The notes under the pieces: generated by a model
Database searches by the model: none
What the model saw: only the letters and a program-made list of their open reading frames with translations
Told to the model about the DNA's origin: nothing
Made by a program: the position numbers and the translations under genes
In this document: positions 14,366 to 23,196 of the stretch, one piece after another
How the letters are laid out: each line of letters opens with the position of its first letter
Position numbering within the stretch: the first letter of the stretch is position 1
Assembly (NCBI GenBank): GCA_050290225.1
Contig: JBNKHG010000014.1
Span: 1 to 32,783, forward strand
Length of the DNA: 32,783 nucleotides
Direction: 5' to 3'
Source of the DNA: JBNKHG01 sp050290225
GTDB taxonomy: Bacteria; Pseudomonadota; Gammaproteobacteria; Pseudomonadales; Cellvibrionaceae

Positions 14366-17015
14366 TAACCATCCGCCAGCGATTGGCGGAATACCTCGCC
14401 TGTTGTGGAAAAGTCAGCTTCGATTTCTGCTGCGCCACCGGCTGCAAACACTGCTGGCAATACTCGGTATCGCCCTCGGCATTACCGTGGTAACAGCGGT
14501 GGACCTGACCAAGGCAAGCGCCTACCGCAGCTTTGAACTGTCCTACCAGCGAGTGATGGGTAGCGCCACCCACCATGTTGTCGGCGGCAGCCACGGACTG
14601 GATGAGCAGTTATACCAACGGCTGCGGATGGAATTGCTGCCCTATTATGCACAACTGCAGGCCGCGCCGGTGATACAAACCCACGTGCATCCGGAGGGCC
14701 GCCCGCACCATATTCTGCAACTGCTGGCCATAGACCCAATCGCCGAAGCGCCCTTCCGGCGTTTTCTCAACCCCGGTCTGGCCGACGCCACCGAACAACC
14801 ACCAGAACAGAACACCGGCGACCAAAATCTCAGCATTCGTTTTATGCTTCAAGCCGGTTCAGCCCTGCTGTCCTCGATAACCGCCCGGCAACTGGACATC
14901 GAACCGGGAGACCATTTGCGCCTGGCGGACAATGGACGCATTCTGGAAGTCACAATCATCGGCCTGATTGGTGATAGCCACACTCCCCAATTCAATAACC
15001 TGTTGCTGATGGATATCGGTCATGCGCAGCAACTGCTGCAGCGCCCGGGCAAGCTGGATCGCATCGACCTGAAAATTCCCCGCTCGCAATTGACCGAGGT
15101 GCGACAGCGATTAGCGTCCCTGCTCCCGGAGTATGCCCACCTGGAAACAGCCGCGGCCGCCGAACGCCAAACGGCATCGCTGCTGGAATCCTTCCAACTC
15201 AACCTACAGGCGCTGGGCCTGCTGACGCTACTGGTGGGTATCTTCCTGATCAACAACACCATGAACAGTTTTGTGCTGCAACGGCAATTACTCTTCGCCC
15301 GTCTTCGGGCCCTGGGGGTCGAGCGGCGCCAACTGGCTACCGGCATACTGGCCGAGTCCCTGCTATTGGGCAGTCTCGGTATATTGATAGGCCTGCCCCT
15401 GGGTATCTGGTTGAGCCAAATGTTGCTGGAGGTAAACACCCAAACCATCAACGACCACTATTACATTGCCAGCATTAACCATTTGTTTCTCTCGCCGTTG
15501 GTCTTTATCAAGGCTTGTGCCCTGGGCCTGATGGTAACCCTGGCTGCTGCGGCCCTCCCCGCCTTCCGCGCGGTCCGTCAAACACCGTCGCAGCAAATGC
15601 AACGCATGTCCCAGGAGCAACACGTGCTCTCCCCGCGGGTAAAAGCTGCCGGTATCACCCTGTTTTTCCTCGCAACCCTGGCGTTGGTGACAATCAAGAG
15701 CAGCGGTCTCTACGGCGGCTTTATCGCGATTTTTTGCTTGCAAATGGCCGCCAGCCTGTTGGCACCCTCCCTGTTAAAAGCCCTGGCACGGTGGCTCTCA
15801 CAACTGCTGCCGGCGACCACTCCCCTCGCCGCTAAAATGGCGGTCCGCGATACCGCTCGCAACCTCAGTCGCACCGGTGTGGCGGCAGTGGCGCTACTGA
15901 TTGCGGTCGCCAGCGTCAACGGTATCGGCATCATGATCGAGAGTTTTCGCGGCACGCTCTCACTGTGGCTGCAAACACGCGTCAATGCGGATGCTTATGT
16001 GCGACCGTTGAAAACCTCCTCCATACACCAGCGCCAATTTCTACCCGAACGCGTGATCCAACGGCTGCGAGAGCACCCGCAGATATCGGACTCTTCACTT
16101 TATGTGGACTTTCCAGCCACGCTTTACAGCAACGCGCACCCGCCCACACGGGTGGAACTCGTGGGTGCCGAACTGCCGCCCGCCGCCCGCCGCGGCTACC
16201 GGTTTCTCTCCCAATGGAAAAGAGATCCAGATGCGATCTGGCAGGCCTTTGACCAAGGCAGTATTTTAATCGCGGAGCCCCTCGCCAATCGGCTTTCACT
16301 GAACGTCGATGAGCGGATACAACTCGCCACCGACCGCGGCATCAAACCGTTTGATATCGCCGGCATCTATTACGACTATGGAAGCGTCCACGGTCGTGTT
16401 CTGCTCAATCGCATGCAAATGCTGAACTTCTGGGACAGATCCGGGGTGGAAACGCTTGGCCTCTACTTTAATCCCGATATTCCACTTACGCAGCGCCCTG
16501 ACCTGCTCGATCTTCTGCAACAGCAGGCAGCACCAGTGCCACTGGTAATGCGTGATAGCACCCAGGTACTCCGTCAGGGGCTGGCAGTGTTTGATCGCAC
16601 TTTCAGCATTACCCAGGCACTGCGTCTACTGGTTCTGGCAGTGGCCCTCATCGGGATTGTCAGTGCCCTCTCCAGCCTGCAATTGGAGCGGCAGCAGGAA
16701 CTGAAACACTTGAGGGCTCTGGGTTTTACCCGGATCCAATTGCTGTCACAACAACTTTTCCAGGCCGCCCTCCTGGGGACATTTATCGGCCTATTGGCGA
16801 TTCCCCTCGGCCAGGGATTGGCCTGGATGCTGGTCAAGGTCATAAATCTGCGCGCTTTCGGTTGGACGATGGCCCTGCAACCGCAATGGGAGCTCTGCCT
16901 GCAGAATCTGGCACTGACCCTGATAGCGGCCGTGGCGGCCGCCCTACTGGCCCAATCGCCCCCTCTGGCACGCTTCAATATACGCCGCGCTATGCCACTC
17001 GGCGGGCAAGAGTAA
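14346..17015 (+). CDS. Large FtsX-type ABC permease (AttF/AttG type)
   Basis: An 889-residue inner-membrane permease. Seen: an N-terminal membrane helix (about 33-53, LQTLLAILGIALGITVVTAV), a large periplasmic domain (to about 280), three membrane helices (about 290-410), a second set around 430-540, a second periplasmic domain (about 545-750) and three C-terminal helices. This is the duplicated FtsX-domain layout of extracytoplasmic lipoprotein/lipid-handling permeases. The ATG at 14346 is inside the end of the ATPase gene; the frame is open 70 codons further upstream, but that part is the ATPase read out of frame. It has a 12-bp gap to the secreted-protein gene. The substrate is unknown. 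Confidence 0.92.
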   Translation: MREPLPDNHPPAIGGIPRLLWKSQLRFLLRHRLQTLLAILGIALGITVVTAVDLTKASAYRSFELSYQRVMGSATHHVVGGSHGLDEQLYQRLRMELLPYYAQLQAAPVIQTHVHPEGRPHHILQLLAIDPIAEAPFRRFLNPGLADATEQPPEQNTGDQNLSIRFMLQAGSALLSSITARQLDIEPGDHLRLADNGRILEVTIIGLIGDSHTPQFNNLLLMDIGHAQQLLQRPGKLDRIDLKIPRSQLTEVRQRLASLLPEYAHLETAAAAERQTASLLESFQLNLQALGLLTLLVGIFLINNTMNSFVLQRQLLFARLRALGVERRQLATGILAESLLLGSLGILIGLPLGIWLSQMLLEVNTQTINDHYYIASINHLFLSPLVFIKACALGLMVTLAAAALPAFRAVRQTPSQQMQRMSQEQHVLSPRVKAAGITLFFLATLALVTIKSSGLYGGFIAIFCLQMAASLLAPSLLKALARWLSQLLPATTPLAAKMAVRDTARNLSRTGVAAVALLIAVASVNGIGIMIESFRGTLSLWLQTRVNADAYVRPLKTSSIHQRQFLPERVIQRLREHPQISDSSLYVDFPATLYSNAHPPTRVELVGAELPPAARRGYRFLSQWKRDPDAIWQAFDQGSILIAEPLANRLSLNVDERIQLATDRGIKPFDIAGIYYDYGSVHGRVLLNRMQMLNFWDRSGVETLGLYFNPDIPLTQRPDLLDLLQQQAAPVPLVMRDSTQVLRQGLAVFDRTFSITQALRLLVLAVALIGIVSALSSLQLERQQELKHLRALGFTRIQLLSQQLFQAALLGTFIGLLAIPLGQGLAWMLVKVINLRAFGWTMALQPQWELCLQNLALTLIAAVAAALLAQSPPLARFNIRRAMPLGGQE

Positions 17016-17027
17016 AAGGTCTGAACA

Positions 17028-18194
17028 ATGCCACACCCCCTTCTCACATTGGGCATCGTTCTCAGCACCGCCCTGGCGTTTGCGGCCCCCGCAACAGGTC
17101 CCACTGACACACAAACGGAGAACATCGATTACACCCAACTGTTGCAATCAGGCAGCTCCAAAATATCCGCGTCAGGCCCCACCGGTTTTCGCACTGTCAC
17201 TGGCCCGAGGGAATTACAATTCCCGCAGGACCACGGCCCACACCCTGCCTACCGTCTGGAATGGTGGTACATTAGCGGCCAGCTAAGACCCCAGGCGGCG
17301 AATAATCGCGATAAGCGCTGGGGTTTCCAACTGACATTTTTTCGCCTGGCACTTGAACCTGACACGCTCGGTCGCACTGGTTGGCAGAGCCCTCACTTGT
17401 ATATGGCCCACTTCGCAATTAGTGATGAAGACTCCCGACAACATATCGGATTCGAACGCCTAAGCCGCACGGGGGCGGGGTTGGCCGGCACCCGGCACAA
17501 CCCTGTCACAGTCTGGCTGGAAAACTGGCACTTTACGGCTCGGCAAAAGGACCAGTTATTTCCCGCCCAACTAGTGGCACTGGCCAGCGATACAGCCGCC
17601 GGCACTGTCGCCCTCAATCTGACACTGAACAATTCCAAACCGGCAGTATTGCAGGGTGATCGCGGCTACAGTCCTAAAAGTGCCGCACCCGGCAATGCCT
17701 CCCACTACTATTCCTACACACGCCTGCGGGCCAGCGGCAAACTGCAGCTTGGCAAGTTACAGGCAAACGTCGAGGGCGAAGCCTGGCTGGATCACGAGTG
17801 GAGCACCTCCAGCCTCGACCAACACCAGACTGGCTGGGACTGGTTTTCCCTGCAACTGGACGATGGCCGGGATTTGATGTTTTACCGCTTGCGACAAAAG
17901 GACGGCAAAACTGATCCCTTCAGTCGCGGTGTGCTGGTGGCCAAGGATGGCAGTTACCGCCCCCTTTTACCTGGGGACATTGAGTTCACCGTCCTTGAAC
18001 ATTGGCAGAGCCCAGGCGGCAGTCGCTACCCGGTGGAATGGAAGTTGCGGTTACCCAAGGAAAACTTAACCCTGCGCATCACCCCTTTATTTGAAGATCA
18101 GGAGTGGCGACAGCGGCTGCGCTACTGGGAAGGAGCGGTCACCGTGGACGGGTCAGTGCCCGGACACGGATACCTGGAATTATCGGGATATTAA
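17028..18194 (+). CDS. Secreted lipocalin-like protein, CrtC/AttH family
   Basis: A 388-residue exported protein. Seen: a signal sequence (about 1-19, ending LAFAAP), then the diagnostic AYRLEWWYISGQLRP block, WGFQLTFFRLAL, YMAHFAISD, GEAWLDHEWST and GWDWFSLQLDDGRDLMFYRL. These belong to the lipocalin-like AttH / hydroxyneurosporene-synthase (CrtC) superfamily, two stacked lipocalin domains. CrtC hydrates carotenoids; here there is no carotenoid gene nearby and the partner is an ABC system, so it more likely binds or modifies a hydrophobic molecule handled by that transporter. Last gene of a three-gene operon. Confidence 0.88.
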   Translation: MPHPLLTLGIVLSTALAFAAPATGPTDTQTENIDYTQLLQSGSSKISASGPTGFRTVTGPRELQFPQDHGPHPAYRLEWWYISGQLRPQAANNRDKRWGFQLTFFRLALEPDTLGRTGWQSPHLYMAHFAISDEDSRQHIGFERLSRTGAGLAGTRHNPVTVWLENWHFTARQKDQLFPAQLVALASDTAAGTVALNLTLNNSKPAVLQGDRGYSPKSAAPGNASHYYSYTRLRASGKLQLGKLQANVEGEAWLDHEWSTSSLDQHQTGWDWFSLQLDDGRDLMFYRLRQKDGKTDPFSRGVLVAKDGSYRPLLPGDIEFTVLEHWQSPGGSRYPVEWKLRLPKENLTLRITPLFEDQEWRQRLRYWEGAVTVDGSVPGHGYLELSGY

Positions 18195-18248
18195 ACGGCC
18201 CGGCAATGCTTCTCCATCGCGGGCCTGTCAATACAGCCGGCCGAACAG

Positions 18249-19718
18249 CTATTGCGATTCGGCGCCGATTTGCGTAATCGTCTGCCCGGCCTTATTGATC
18301 GGGATTTGCATATGAAAGGTGGTTCCCACATTGATATCAGAGGTTACCGCCATTTCGCCGTGATGATGCTCGGCAATGATAAAGTGGGAAAACGATAGCC
18401 GCTTTCCAACATCGTAGTCCTCTTCCGACAGTTGATTGCTGAAAAAGGGTTCAAAGATATACTGCTGCTCCTCACTGGTAAGCCCAACGCCATTGTGTTG
18501 AACCTTGATCCATATCGCATCGTAACACTCCATGATACGAATGGAGATCACGGGCTGTTGGCGGTCCATCTGAAACTGTCCCAGGGCGTGACGAAACAAA
18601 CTCAAAAAGACCTGCTGCAGCTCGAATACATAGCAGGGAATCTTCGGCAGGTCTTGCTCGTAATTCCTTTCGATAGTGATATCCTTGAATCTGAGCTTCG
18701 TCGGTACGGACAACATTTCACCGGCCAATTCCAGGGCGTGATCCATAATCTCCGGCACACTGGCGAGTTGCTTTTCGTCACTGCGACCTCGGGCAAATGC
18801 CAATAAATTGCTGATAATAGAGGATACATGCTGCCCCTGCAGAAAGGCGTCCTCCAACAGACCACTCAATCTGGCAACCTCATCCTCCCCCTTTTTCCCG
18901 GTGACAGTCAGCTCGCCCGTCTGCAATAAATTTCGGTAGGCTTGCACATCGTCCAAAATCGCCTGCAGCGGGGGTTTGATATCCTGGGCCATAGTCGCGG
19001 CCAGCTCCCCCATGGATGACATCTTGTCACGCTGAATCAACATATTTTCAGCCAATACTTTCTCTGTCACGTCGTCGATCAATATCACCACCCCGGGCTC
19101 TTCCTGCTCCTGAAGCGGATAGATGGTAATATCGAACTGATACTGCCCCCGTTGACTATGTTTTATTGTCGTAATCTCATTCTTCTCTATCGCCTGGTTA
19201 ACCTGGTCGGGAGACACCGTGATAATCGGGTAAGCCTTCCACAGGTTTTTCCCCAGCGCATCTTCGGTTTTCGTGCCCGAAACATCTTCTGCCCGTTTAT
19301 TCCACTGGGTAATATGCCCCTCTGCATCCAGCCCGATCAGCATCAGGGGCATGGAGGTGAGAATATTTTTTATATAGGACTCCGATGCCCGTAACAGGTT
19401 GGTGGTGATGACATGCTGCGCGACCTCCTCCTTCAACAGGCGGTTGGACTCATTCAACGTCGAGGTTCTCTCCTTCACCCGCTGTTCCAGCTCGTTGCGA
19501 ATAGCTTTCAGGGCAAGATTGGATTTCCGGGCTCTTCGCCAGGTAAAAAACAGGCTGACGACCGCGATGGAGAGCAAAATAATCAGAATACCGCTGGACC
19601 AGTTGGCGACATACTGCCAATTGGTTTTTCCATCTTCATCCTTGAAGAGCTGGACCAAGCCCGCCTGAAGCGTCTGGCTATAGAGCAAAATGAGTGTGGG
19701 GAACAGATATTTTTTCAT
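18249..19718 (-). CDS. Membrane PAS protein resembling a histidine kinase but lacking key catalytic residues
   Basis: 489 residues from the ATG at 19718. Order: a signal-like N-terminus (MKKYLFPTLILLYSQTLQAG), a short periplasmic stretch, TM (about 43-59), a coiled coil (about 62-115), PAS (about 115-220), a DHp-like helix pair, and a GHKL-ATPase-like domain to the C-terminus. Where active kinases have an AHEIN/APL-type H-box, this has SSMGELAATMAQDIKPPLQ: Gln245 stands at the phospho-acceptor His. The N box reads LFRHAL (His for the conserved Asn), the G1 box HNGVGL (His for Asp), and the G2 box DVGKRLSFS (glycines lost). It is probably a pseudokinase that senses and signals by contact. No response regulator is adjacent. 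An in-frame TTG at 19763 is less likely as the start. Confidence 0.85.
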   Translation of the reverse strand: MKKYLFPTLILLYSQTLQAGLVQLFKDEDGKTNWQYVANWSSGILIILLSIAVVSLFFTWRRARKSNLALKAIRNELEQRVKERTSTLNESNRLLKEEVAQHVITTNLLRASESYIKNILTSMPLMLIGLDAEGHITQWNKRAEDVSGTKTEDALGKNLWKAYPIITVSPDQVNQAIEKNEITTIKHSQRGQYQFDITIYPLQEQEEPGVVILIDDVTEKVLAENMLIQRDKMSSMGELAATMAQDIKPPLQAILDDVQAYRNLLQTGELTVTGKKGEDEVARLSGLLEDAFLQGQHVSSIISNLLAFARGRSDEKQLASVPEIMDHALELAGEMLSVPTKLRFKDITIERNYEQDLPKIPCYVFELQQVFLSLFRHALGQFQMDRQQPVISIRIMECYDAIWIKVQHNGVGLTSEEQQYIFEPFFSNQLSEEDYDVGKRLSFSHFIIAEHHHGEMAVTSDINVGTTFHMQIPINKAGQTITQIGAESQ

Positions 19719-19821
19719 TTCTAGACCGAATAATAGCACTGGAACTCCGCATTCACCGCGCAAGTGAATACAAATGCAGTTTAGCCTGCAAACGCCAGGG
19801 GAAGAAGTCTTTTTAGTTTAT

Positions 19822-19846
19822 ACAGGCCAGGCCTGTTTGTTTTTTA
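19822..19846 (+). terminator. Rho-independent terminator-like hairpin without an upstream plus-strand gene
   Basis: ACAGGC (19822-19827) pairs with GCCTGT (19831-19836) around a 3-base loop, followed by TTGTTTTTT. No plus-strand gene lies immediately upstream, so it may be a relic from a lost gene or block read-in toward the kinase-like gene's promoter. Confidence 0.55.
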
Positions 19847-20003
19847 TGCTCTCCTTCACAAAGACGCGCACGGATTGGTCGTTTCCTCGGCCGCGCCAGC
19901 ACCGCAGCTTGTGGTGACATCGCTCGCTTGTGCAATCACACCATTGGCGAGAATTCCGTGCTTGCCGGGGTGCGTGGCCCGACCAGAGGTAACTGGCCAG
20001 GAG

Positions 20004-20093
20004 ATTAGTTCCATATCGGGACGCCAGACCGGCTGGCGCGCGCTAATTGTTGAAGGGGGTATAAAACCCGGAGATACGGTCTTGATCGAGGGC
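20004..20093 (+). pseudogene. Fragment of a zinc-type alcohol dehydrogenase, cut by the insertion sequence
   Basis: Thirty codons read GRQTGWRALIVEGGIKPGD followed by TVLIEG. This is the segment just before the NAD(P)-binding Rossmann glycine loop in medium-chain zinc alcohol dehydrogenases and quinone reductases (typically T-AWRAL---GGLKPGDTVLV-G). The match stops at 20093, exactly where the terminal repeat of the insertion sequence begins. The rest of the gene is not found on the far side of the element, so material has also been deleted. Confidence 0.7.
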
Positions 20094-20105
20094 TGTCCTT
20101 CCTAA
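20094..20105. repeat. Left terminal inverted repeat of the insertion sequence
   Basis: TGTCCTTCCTAA, matched by the repeat at 21233-21245 on the opposite strand. It directly abuts the alcohol dehydrogenase remnant. Confidence 0.65.
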
Positions 20106-20149
20106 AAACTTGATCGCCAGGCTCACTTTTCGATATTGATGGAGACGCA

Positions 20150-21187
20150 CTATACGGCAGCACGTGAATAACGATGATGCAGCCCACCAACATGTGGCAA
20201 TGCGACGATACTGCCAAGCTCAATCGGTTCGACCACCCGAGGATGAGGTGGGTCCTTAGTCAAGGACAGGTGGGTACGGCCTGTATGGTAGTAGTCGAAA
20301 TACTCGCGAAGAATCCTACGCAGGTGCTGTTCATTGAGGACGATGACGTGATCCAGGCATTCACGGCGTATAGGGCCGATAACGCGCTCCACAAACGGAA
20401 TTTGCCATGGAGAACGAGCTGCCGTGATCACTTCATCGATTCCCAAAGCCTTAATCCTTCGCTGCACCAAACTGCTATAAATGGAATCTCCATCTCGTAA
20501 CAGATAACGCGGAGCCGAATCGAATGGAAAGGCCTCCACCAACTGTGGCGCCGCCCATTGGCCAGTCGGGTGCTCAGTCACATTAAAGTGAACAACTTGT
20601 CGACGGCTATGACCGAGAACAATAAATACATAAAGCACTCTAAATCCAGCCGTGGGAGCTGTAAAGAAATCTATCGCCACCAAGCACTCAGTATGATTAC
20701 TGAGGAAGGTCCGCCAGGTTTGTGAAGGTGGCTTTTTCGAACGCCGCATATATTTCGAAACTGTTGCTTGAGATACATCAATACCCAGTTTGAGCAACTC
20801 TCCATGGATTCGAGGCGCACCCCAGCCCATGTTAGCCGCTTGCATCTCACGAATCAGTCTACGTAAGTCTTCATCTATAGCTGGTCGCCCTAGCTTAGCG
20901 CCTCTACTCTTCCATCGCCAATATAGGCGAAAACCCTGTCGATGCCAGCGTACAACAGTATCCGGGTGCAGAGCATGCAGTAGGTTACGCCAGCCGTCCA
21001 CATAACGTGAAAAGAACACCCAAAACAGTGTATCTGCCGTCGAGGCCCGGGGACGTTTGACCGCTTTTCGGAGCATCACCACCTGCTGTCTCAATGCGAG
21101 GTTCTCGAGGATCAATTGACGTCGAGACTTAAATAAAGAAATTACAAAGGTGACAACAACTAGAAATATTGGCATACCAGGTATCAT
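20150..21187 (-). CDS. DDE integrase-core (rve) transposase
   Basis: A 345-residue transposase. Seen: an N-terminal helical region (LILENLALRQQVVMLRKAVK), a helix-turn-helix part (GWGAPRIHGELLKLGIDVSQ), and the RNase H-like catalytic core with the DDE triad in LVAIDFFTAP, YLLRDGDSIY and FVERVIGPIRRECLD. The C-terminus has YYHTGRTHLSL and VGGLHHRYSR, characteristic of a widespread single-ORF family in proteobacteria. It appears full length. A few positions depart from the usual family sequence (DGDS for DRDA, QIPFVERV for QNPYVERV), which may reflect decay, though the triad is kept. Confidence 0.9.
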   Translation of the reverse strand: MIPGMPIFLVVVTFVISLFKSRRQLILENLALRQQVVMLRKAVKRPRASTADTLFWVFFSRYVDGWRNLLHALHPDTVVRWHRQGFRLYWRWKSRGAKLGRPAIDEDLRRLIREMQAANMGWGAPRIHGELLKLGIDVSQATVSKYMRRSKKPPSQTWRTFLSNHTECLVAIDFFTAPTAGFRVLYVFIVLGHSRRQVVHFNVTEHPTGQWAAPQLVEAFPFDSAPRYLLRDGDSIYSSLVQRRIKALGIDEVITAARSPWQIPFVERVIGPIRRECLDHVIVLNEQHLRRILREYFDYYHTGRTHLSLTKDPPHPRVVEPIELGSIVALPHVGGLHHRYSRAAV

Positions 21188-21232
21188 CTAACCATCGTCA
21201 AAAATAATCAAGAATATCAATACGATGGAGCA

Positions 21233-21245
21233 TTAAGAAGGGACA
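21233..21245. repeat. Right terminal inverted repeat of the insertion sequence
   Basis: Reverse complement TGTCCCTTCTTAA. Pairs with 20094-20105 with one indel and one substitution. Confidence 0.65.
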
Positions 21246-21264
21246 AGTATAGCCTTATTTTTAA

Positions 21265-21453
21265 ACGAATTTCTGGCTCATTACACTAGAAGTAGACGCC
21301 GACCTTGAGTATACGGCTGCAATCCCAGTTATAGGTACGCCGGAGTTTAGCGCCGGCGCTCAAGCAGAGTTAAATGGACATGGCGAAGCTTCGATGCATC
21401 CACTGGATAACGATTACATTGAAGCCTGCCTGTCAGCGATCAAAGTTCCGTAA
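21265..21453 (+). pseudogene. Unidentified coding remnant (C-terminal end of a lost gene)
   Basis: A frame of 62 codons, open from 21265 to TAA at 21451-21453, without a start codon or ribosome site. The peptide looks protein-like: LEVDADLEYTAAIPVIG, then a mid part, then HPLDNDYIEACLSAIKVP at the end. It begins 20 bp after the insertion sequence. I do not recognise the family; it is not the missing part of the alcohol dehydrogenase. Confidence 0.4.
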
Positions 21454-21494
21454 CTCTGAGCGCGGCCCCTTGTCACATTTGCCCATACTCTTGG

Positions 21495-21614
21495 ATGGGC
21501 ACTCACGTACCGGTGCAAGTAATTGACTGCGCAAGTGTTGATCATGAGAAGGCAGAAGGTTTAATTGCTCACTGCGGAAAGCTAATCACAGATTATGTAC
21601 TAGCGAGGAAATAG
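21495..21614 (+). pseudogene. Unidentified short coding remnant
   Basis: A 39-codon frame from the ATG at 21495 to TAG at 21612-21614, with peptide MGTHVPVQVIDCASVDHE, then a C-terminal GKLITDYVLARK. Composition is protein-like, but there is no clear ribosome site, so it is more likely the tail of a truncated gene than a small gene. It converges on the LysR gene. Confidence 0.35.
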
Positions 21615-21634
21615 CAATCTGCAGCTACTGTCAG

Positions 21635-22552
21635 TCAAACCAGTACAGATAGCCCAACGTCCGGGCTAAAGTACATCTTCTTCAGCCGACTAATAAACCA
21701 TTTGAGCGCTTTGCCCTTATTACTGTTTCGCCACGCGATCGAAAGCGATTGGGGAGCACGCGACTTCTCCAACTGAATTGCCACTAGATGGCCACTTTCC
21801 AGCTCTTCACCTATTCGATGGCGAGGAAGATAACCTACTCCTAGGCCCCGGCATTGCGCCTCAATCTTTCTCTCTATCGAAGGCACCACAACGCGCGATC
21901 GTCCATCGAGCAAGCCGGCGGAACGTACCGGAAGATAGCGTGAACTGTCTGCTACCACCACCGTCGGATAATCCTGAATCGCCGATAGCTTCACTGGTTG
22001 CGGCAAATGGGTCAGAGGGTGGCCGGCAGCGACCACAAACTCGAACGACACCTGCCCCAGTGCATGAATACCGAAACCTTGAGATGGCGGCTCGCCCTCG
22101 GCACCAATGACAATGTCGCAACGTTCAGCATTCAGTGCATCCCAGGTTCCACCCAGGACCTCCTCTATTAACCGTACTTCAGTGCGTGGCTGAACCGTCT
22201 GGAATGCCGCTATCAGATCGTAGATAGGTCCACAATCGAGCACCGAATCCACACAGATTCGTAGCTCGACCTCCCAACCATCCGCCGCCTGTCGCGCCAT
22301 GGCGGTCAGCTCCTCGGTGGCCGTCAGGATATGACGTCCCTGCTCCAGCACAAGGCGGCCGACGGGGGTAAGCTCCGCCTTGCGGCGTCTGCGATCGAAC
22401 AGTTCAACGCCCAGATCCTCCTCTAATTTGCTGATGGTGTAGGACACCGCGGATGGCACACGAAACAGCTCCTCCGCGGCGGCAGCGAAGCTGCGACGAC
22501 GATCAATGGCATCCAATGTCCGCAGGGCATCGAGAGTGATAGCTGAATACAT
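21635..22552 (-). CDS. LysR-family transcriptional regulator
   Basis: A 305-residue regulator. Seen: an N-terminal winged helix-turn-helix (about 4-65; RRSFAAAAEELFRVPSAVSY, LEEDLGVELFDRRRR) and a C-terminal periplasmic-binding-like effector domain. It is divergent from a DoxX-pirin-glutathionyl-hydroquinone-reductase block. In E. coli the comparable LysR regulator YhaJ lies near yqjF (DoxX), yqjG and yhaK (pirin-like) and responds to quinone-like aromatic products, so a similar role is likely here. A perfect palindrome lies 12 bp upstream of its start codon. Whether it is a true YhaJ orthologue is not shown. Confidence 0.92.
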   Translation of the reverse strand: MYSAITLDALRTLDAIDRRRSFAAAAEELFRVPSAVSYTISKLEEDLGVELFDRRRRKAELTPVGRLVLEQGRHILTATEELTAMARQAADGWEVELRICVDSVLDCGPIYDLIAAFQTVQPRTEVRLIEEVLGGTWDALNAERCDIVIGAEGEPPSQGFGIHALGQVSFEFVVAAGHPLTHLPQPVKLSAIQDYPTVVVADSSRYLPVRSAGLLDGRSRVVVPSIERKIEAQCRGLGVGYLPRHRIGEELESGHLVAIQLEKSRAPQSLSIAWRNSNKGKALKWFISRLKKMYFSPDVGLSVLV

Positions 22553-22564
22553 AGTTCAATTTAA

Positions 22565-22581
22565 TTGATCTTATAGATCAA
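22565..22581. promoter_or_regulatory. Probable LysR operator palindrome
   Basis: TTGATC-TTATA-GATCAA is a perfect 6-bp inverted repeat with a 5-bp spacer, extended on both sides by near-matching AT pairs. It lies in the 112-bp gap between the divergent LysR and doxX genes, the usual place for autoregulation and co-regulation. Confidence 0.65.
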
Positions 22582-22664
22582 ATCTCTCCGTTATTTTTCA
22601 ACAAAATCTTTAGATATAGTAGGTCCATAAATCAACGATACTGATTAAACCTTGGAGAATAACC

Positions 22665-23135
22665 ATGAACAACTCACTTATCAACCGCATTTTGACCACA
22701 AACAACAGCCTGGGCTGCCTGACTTTGCGAATCCCCGCCGGCATCATCTTTGCCGCCCACGGCGCCCAGAAATTATTTGGCGCCTTTGGCGGCTACGGTC
22801 TGGAAGGCACTGGTCAATGGATGGCGTCCATCGGTCTGGAGCCGGGTTATCTGATGGCTATGGCCGCAGGCAGCGCCGAATTCTTCGGTGGTATCGCCCT
22901 GCTGCTCGGCCTGCTGGTACGCCCCGCGGCGGTAGTTCTGGCCTTCACCATGCTGGTGGCGATCTTCGCCGTGCACTTCGCCAACGGCCTGTTTATGAGC
23001 AACAACGGCTACGAGTTCGGACTGTCGTTGCTGGCGATCTCCGTCGCTCTGGCTTTCACCGGTGGCGGAGCCTTCTCGGTCGATCGTTTGCTGAGCCGAA
23101 CCCCGGCCAACAGCGGTCGCACTGCTCACGCCTGA
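22665..23135 (+). CDS. DoxX-family inner-membrane protein
   Basis: A 156-residue membrane protein with four predicted helices (about 17-36, 62-83, 88-108, 121-140). Seen: the family blocks LRIPAGIIFAAHGAQKLFGA and AGSAEFFGGIALLLGLLVRP, as in E. coli YqjF and many stress-inducible DoxX proteins. A good ribosome site (GGAGA) precedes the ATG. First gene of the LysR-controlled block. Family members are linked to quinone or thiol redox stress, but the molecular activity is not established. Confidence 0.9.
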   Translation: MNNSLINRILTTNNSLGCLTLRIPAGIIFAAHGAQKLFGAFGGYGLEGTGQWMASIGLEPGYLMAMAAGSAEFFGGIALLLGLLVRPAAVVLAFTMLVAIFAVHFANGLFMSNNGYEFGLSLLAISVALAFTGGGAFSVDRLLSRTPANSGRTAHA

Positions 23136-23196
23136 TACCCATAATGACTCGGGGAGGACTACCTCTCCTATCTCGGACACCACTTGAGGACAGATC

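Larger units (their letters stand above)
20094..21245 (-). mobile_element. Insertion sequence with integrase-core transposase, 1152 bp
   Basis: The ends are imperfect inverted repeats: TGTCCTTCCTAA at 20094-20105 and, reverse-complemented, TGTCCCTTCTTAA at 21233-21245 (one indel, one mismatch). The left end coincides with the break in the alcohol dehydrogenase fragment. One transposase gene fills the element. I see no target-site duplication, so flanking DNA has probably been rearranged. TGT termini and an rve-type DDE transposase fit the IS3/IS481 superfamily; the exact family was not determined. Confidence 0.7.
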
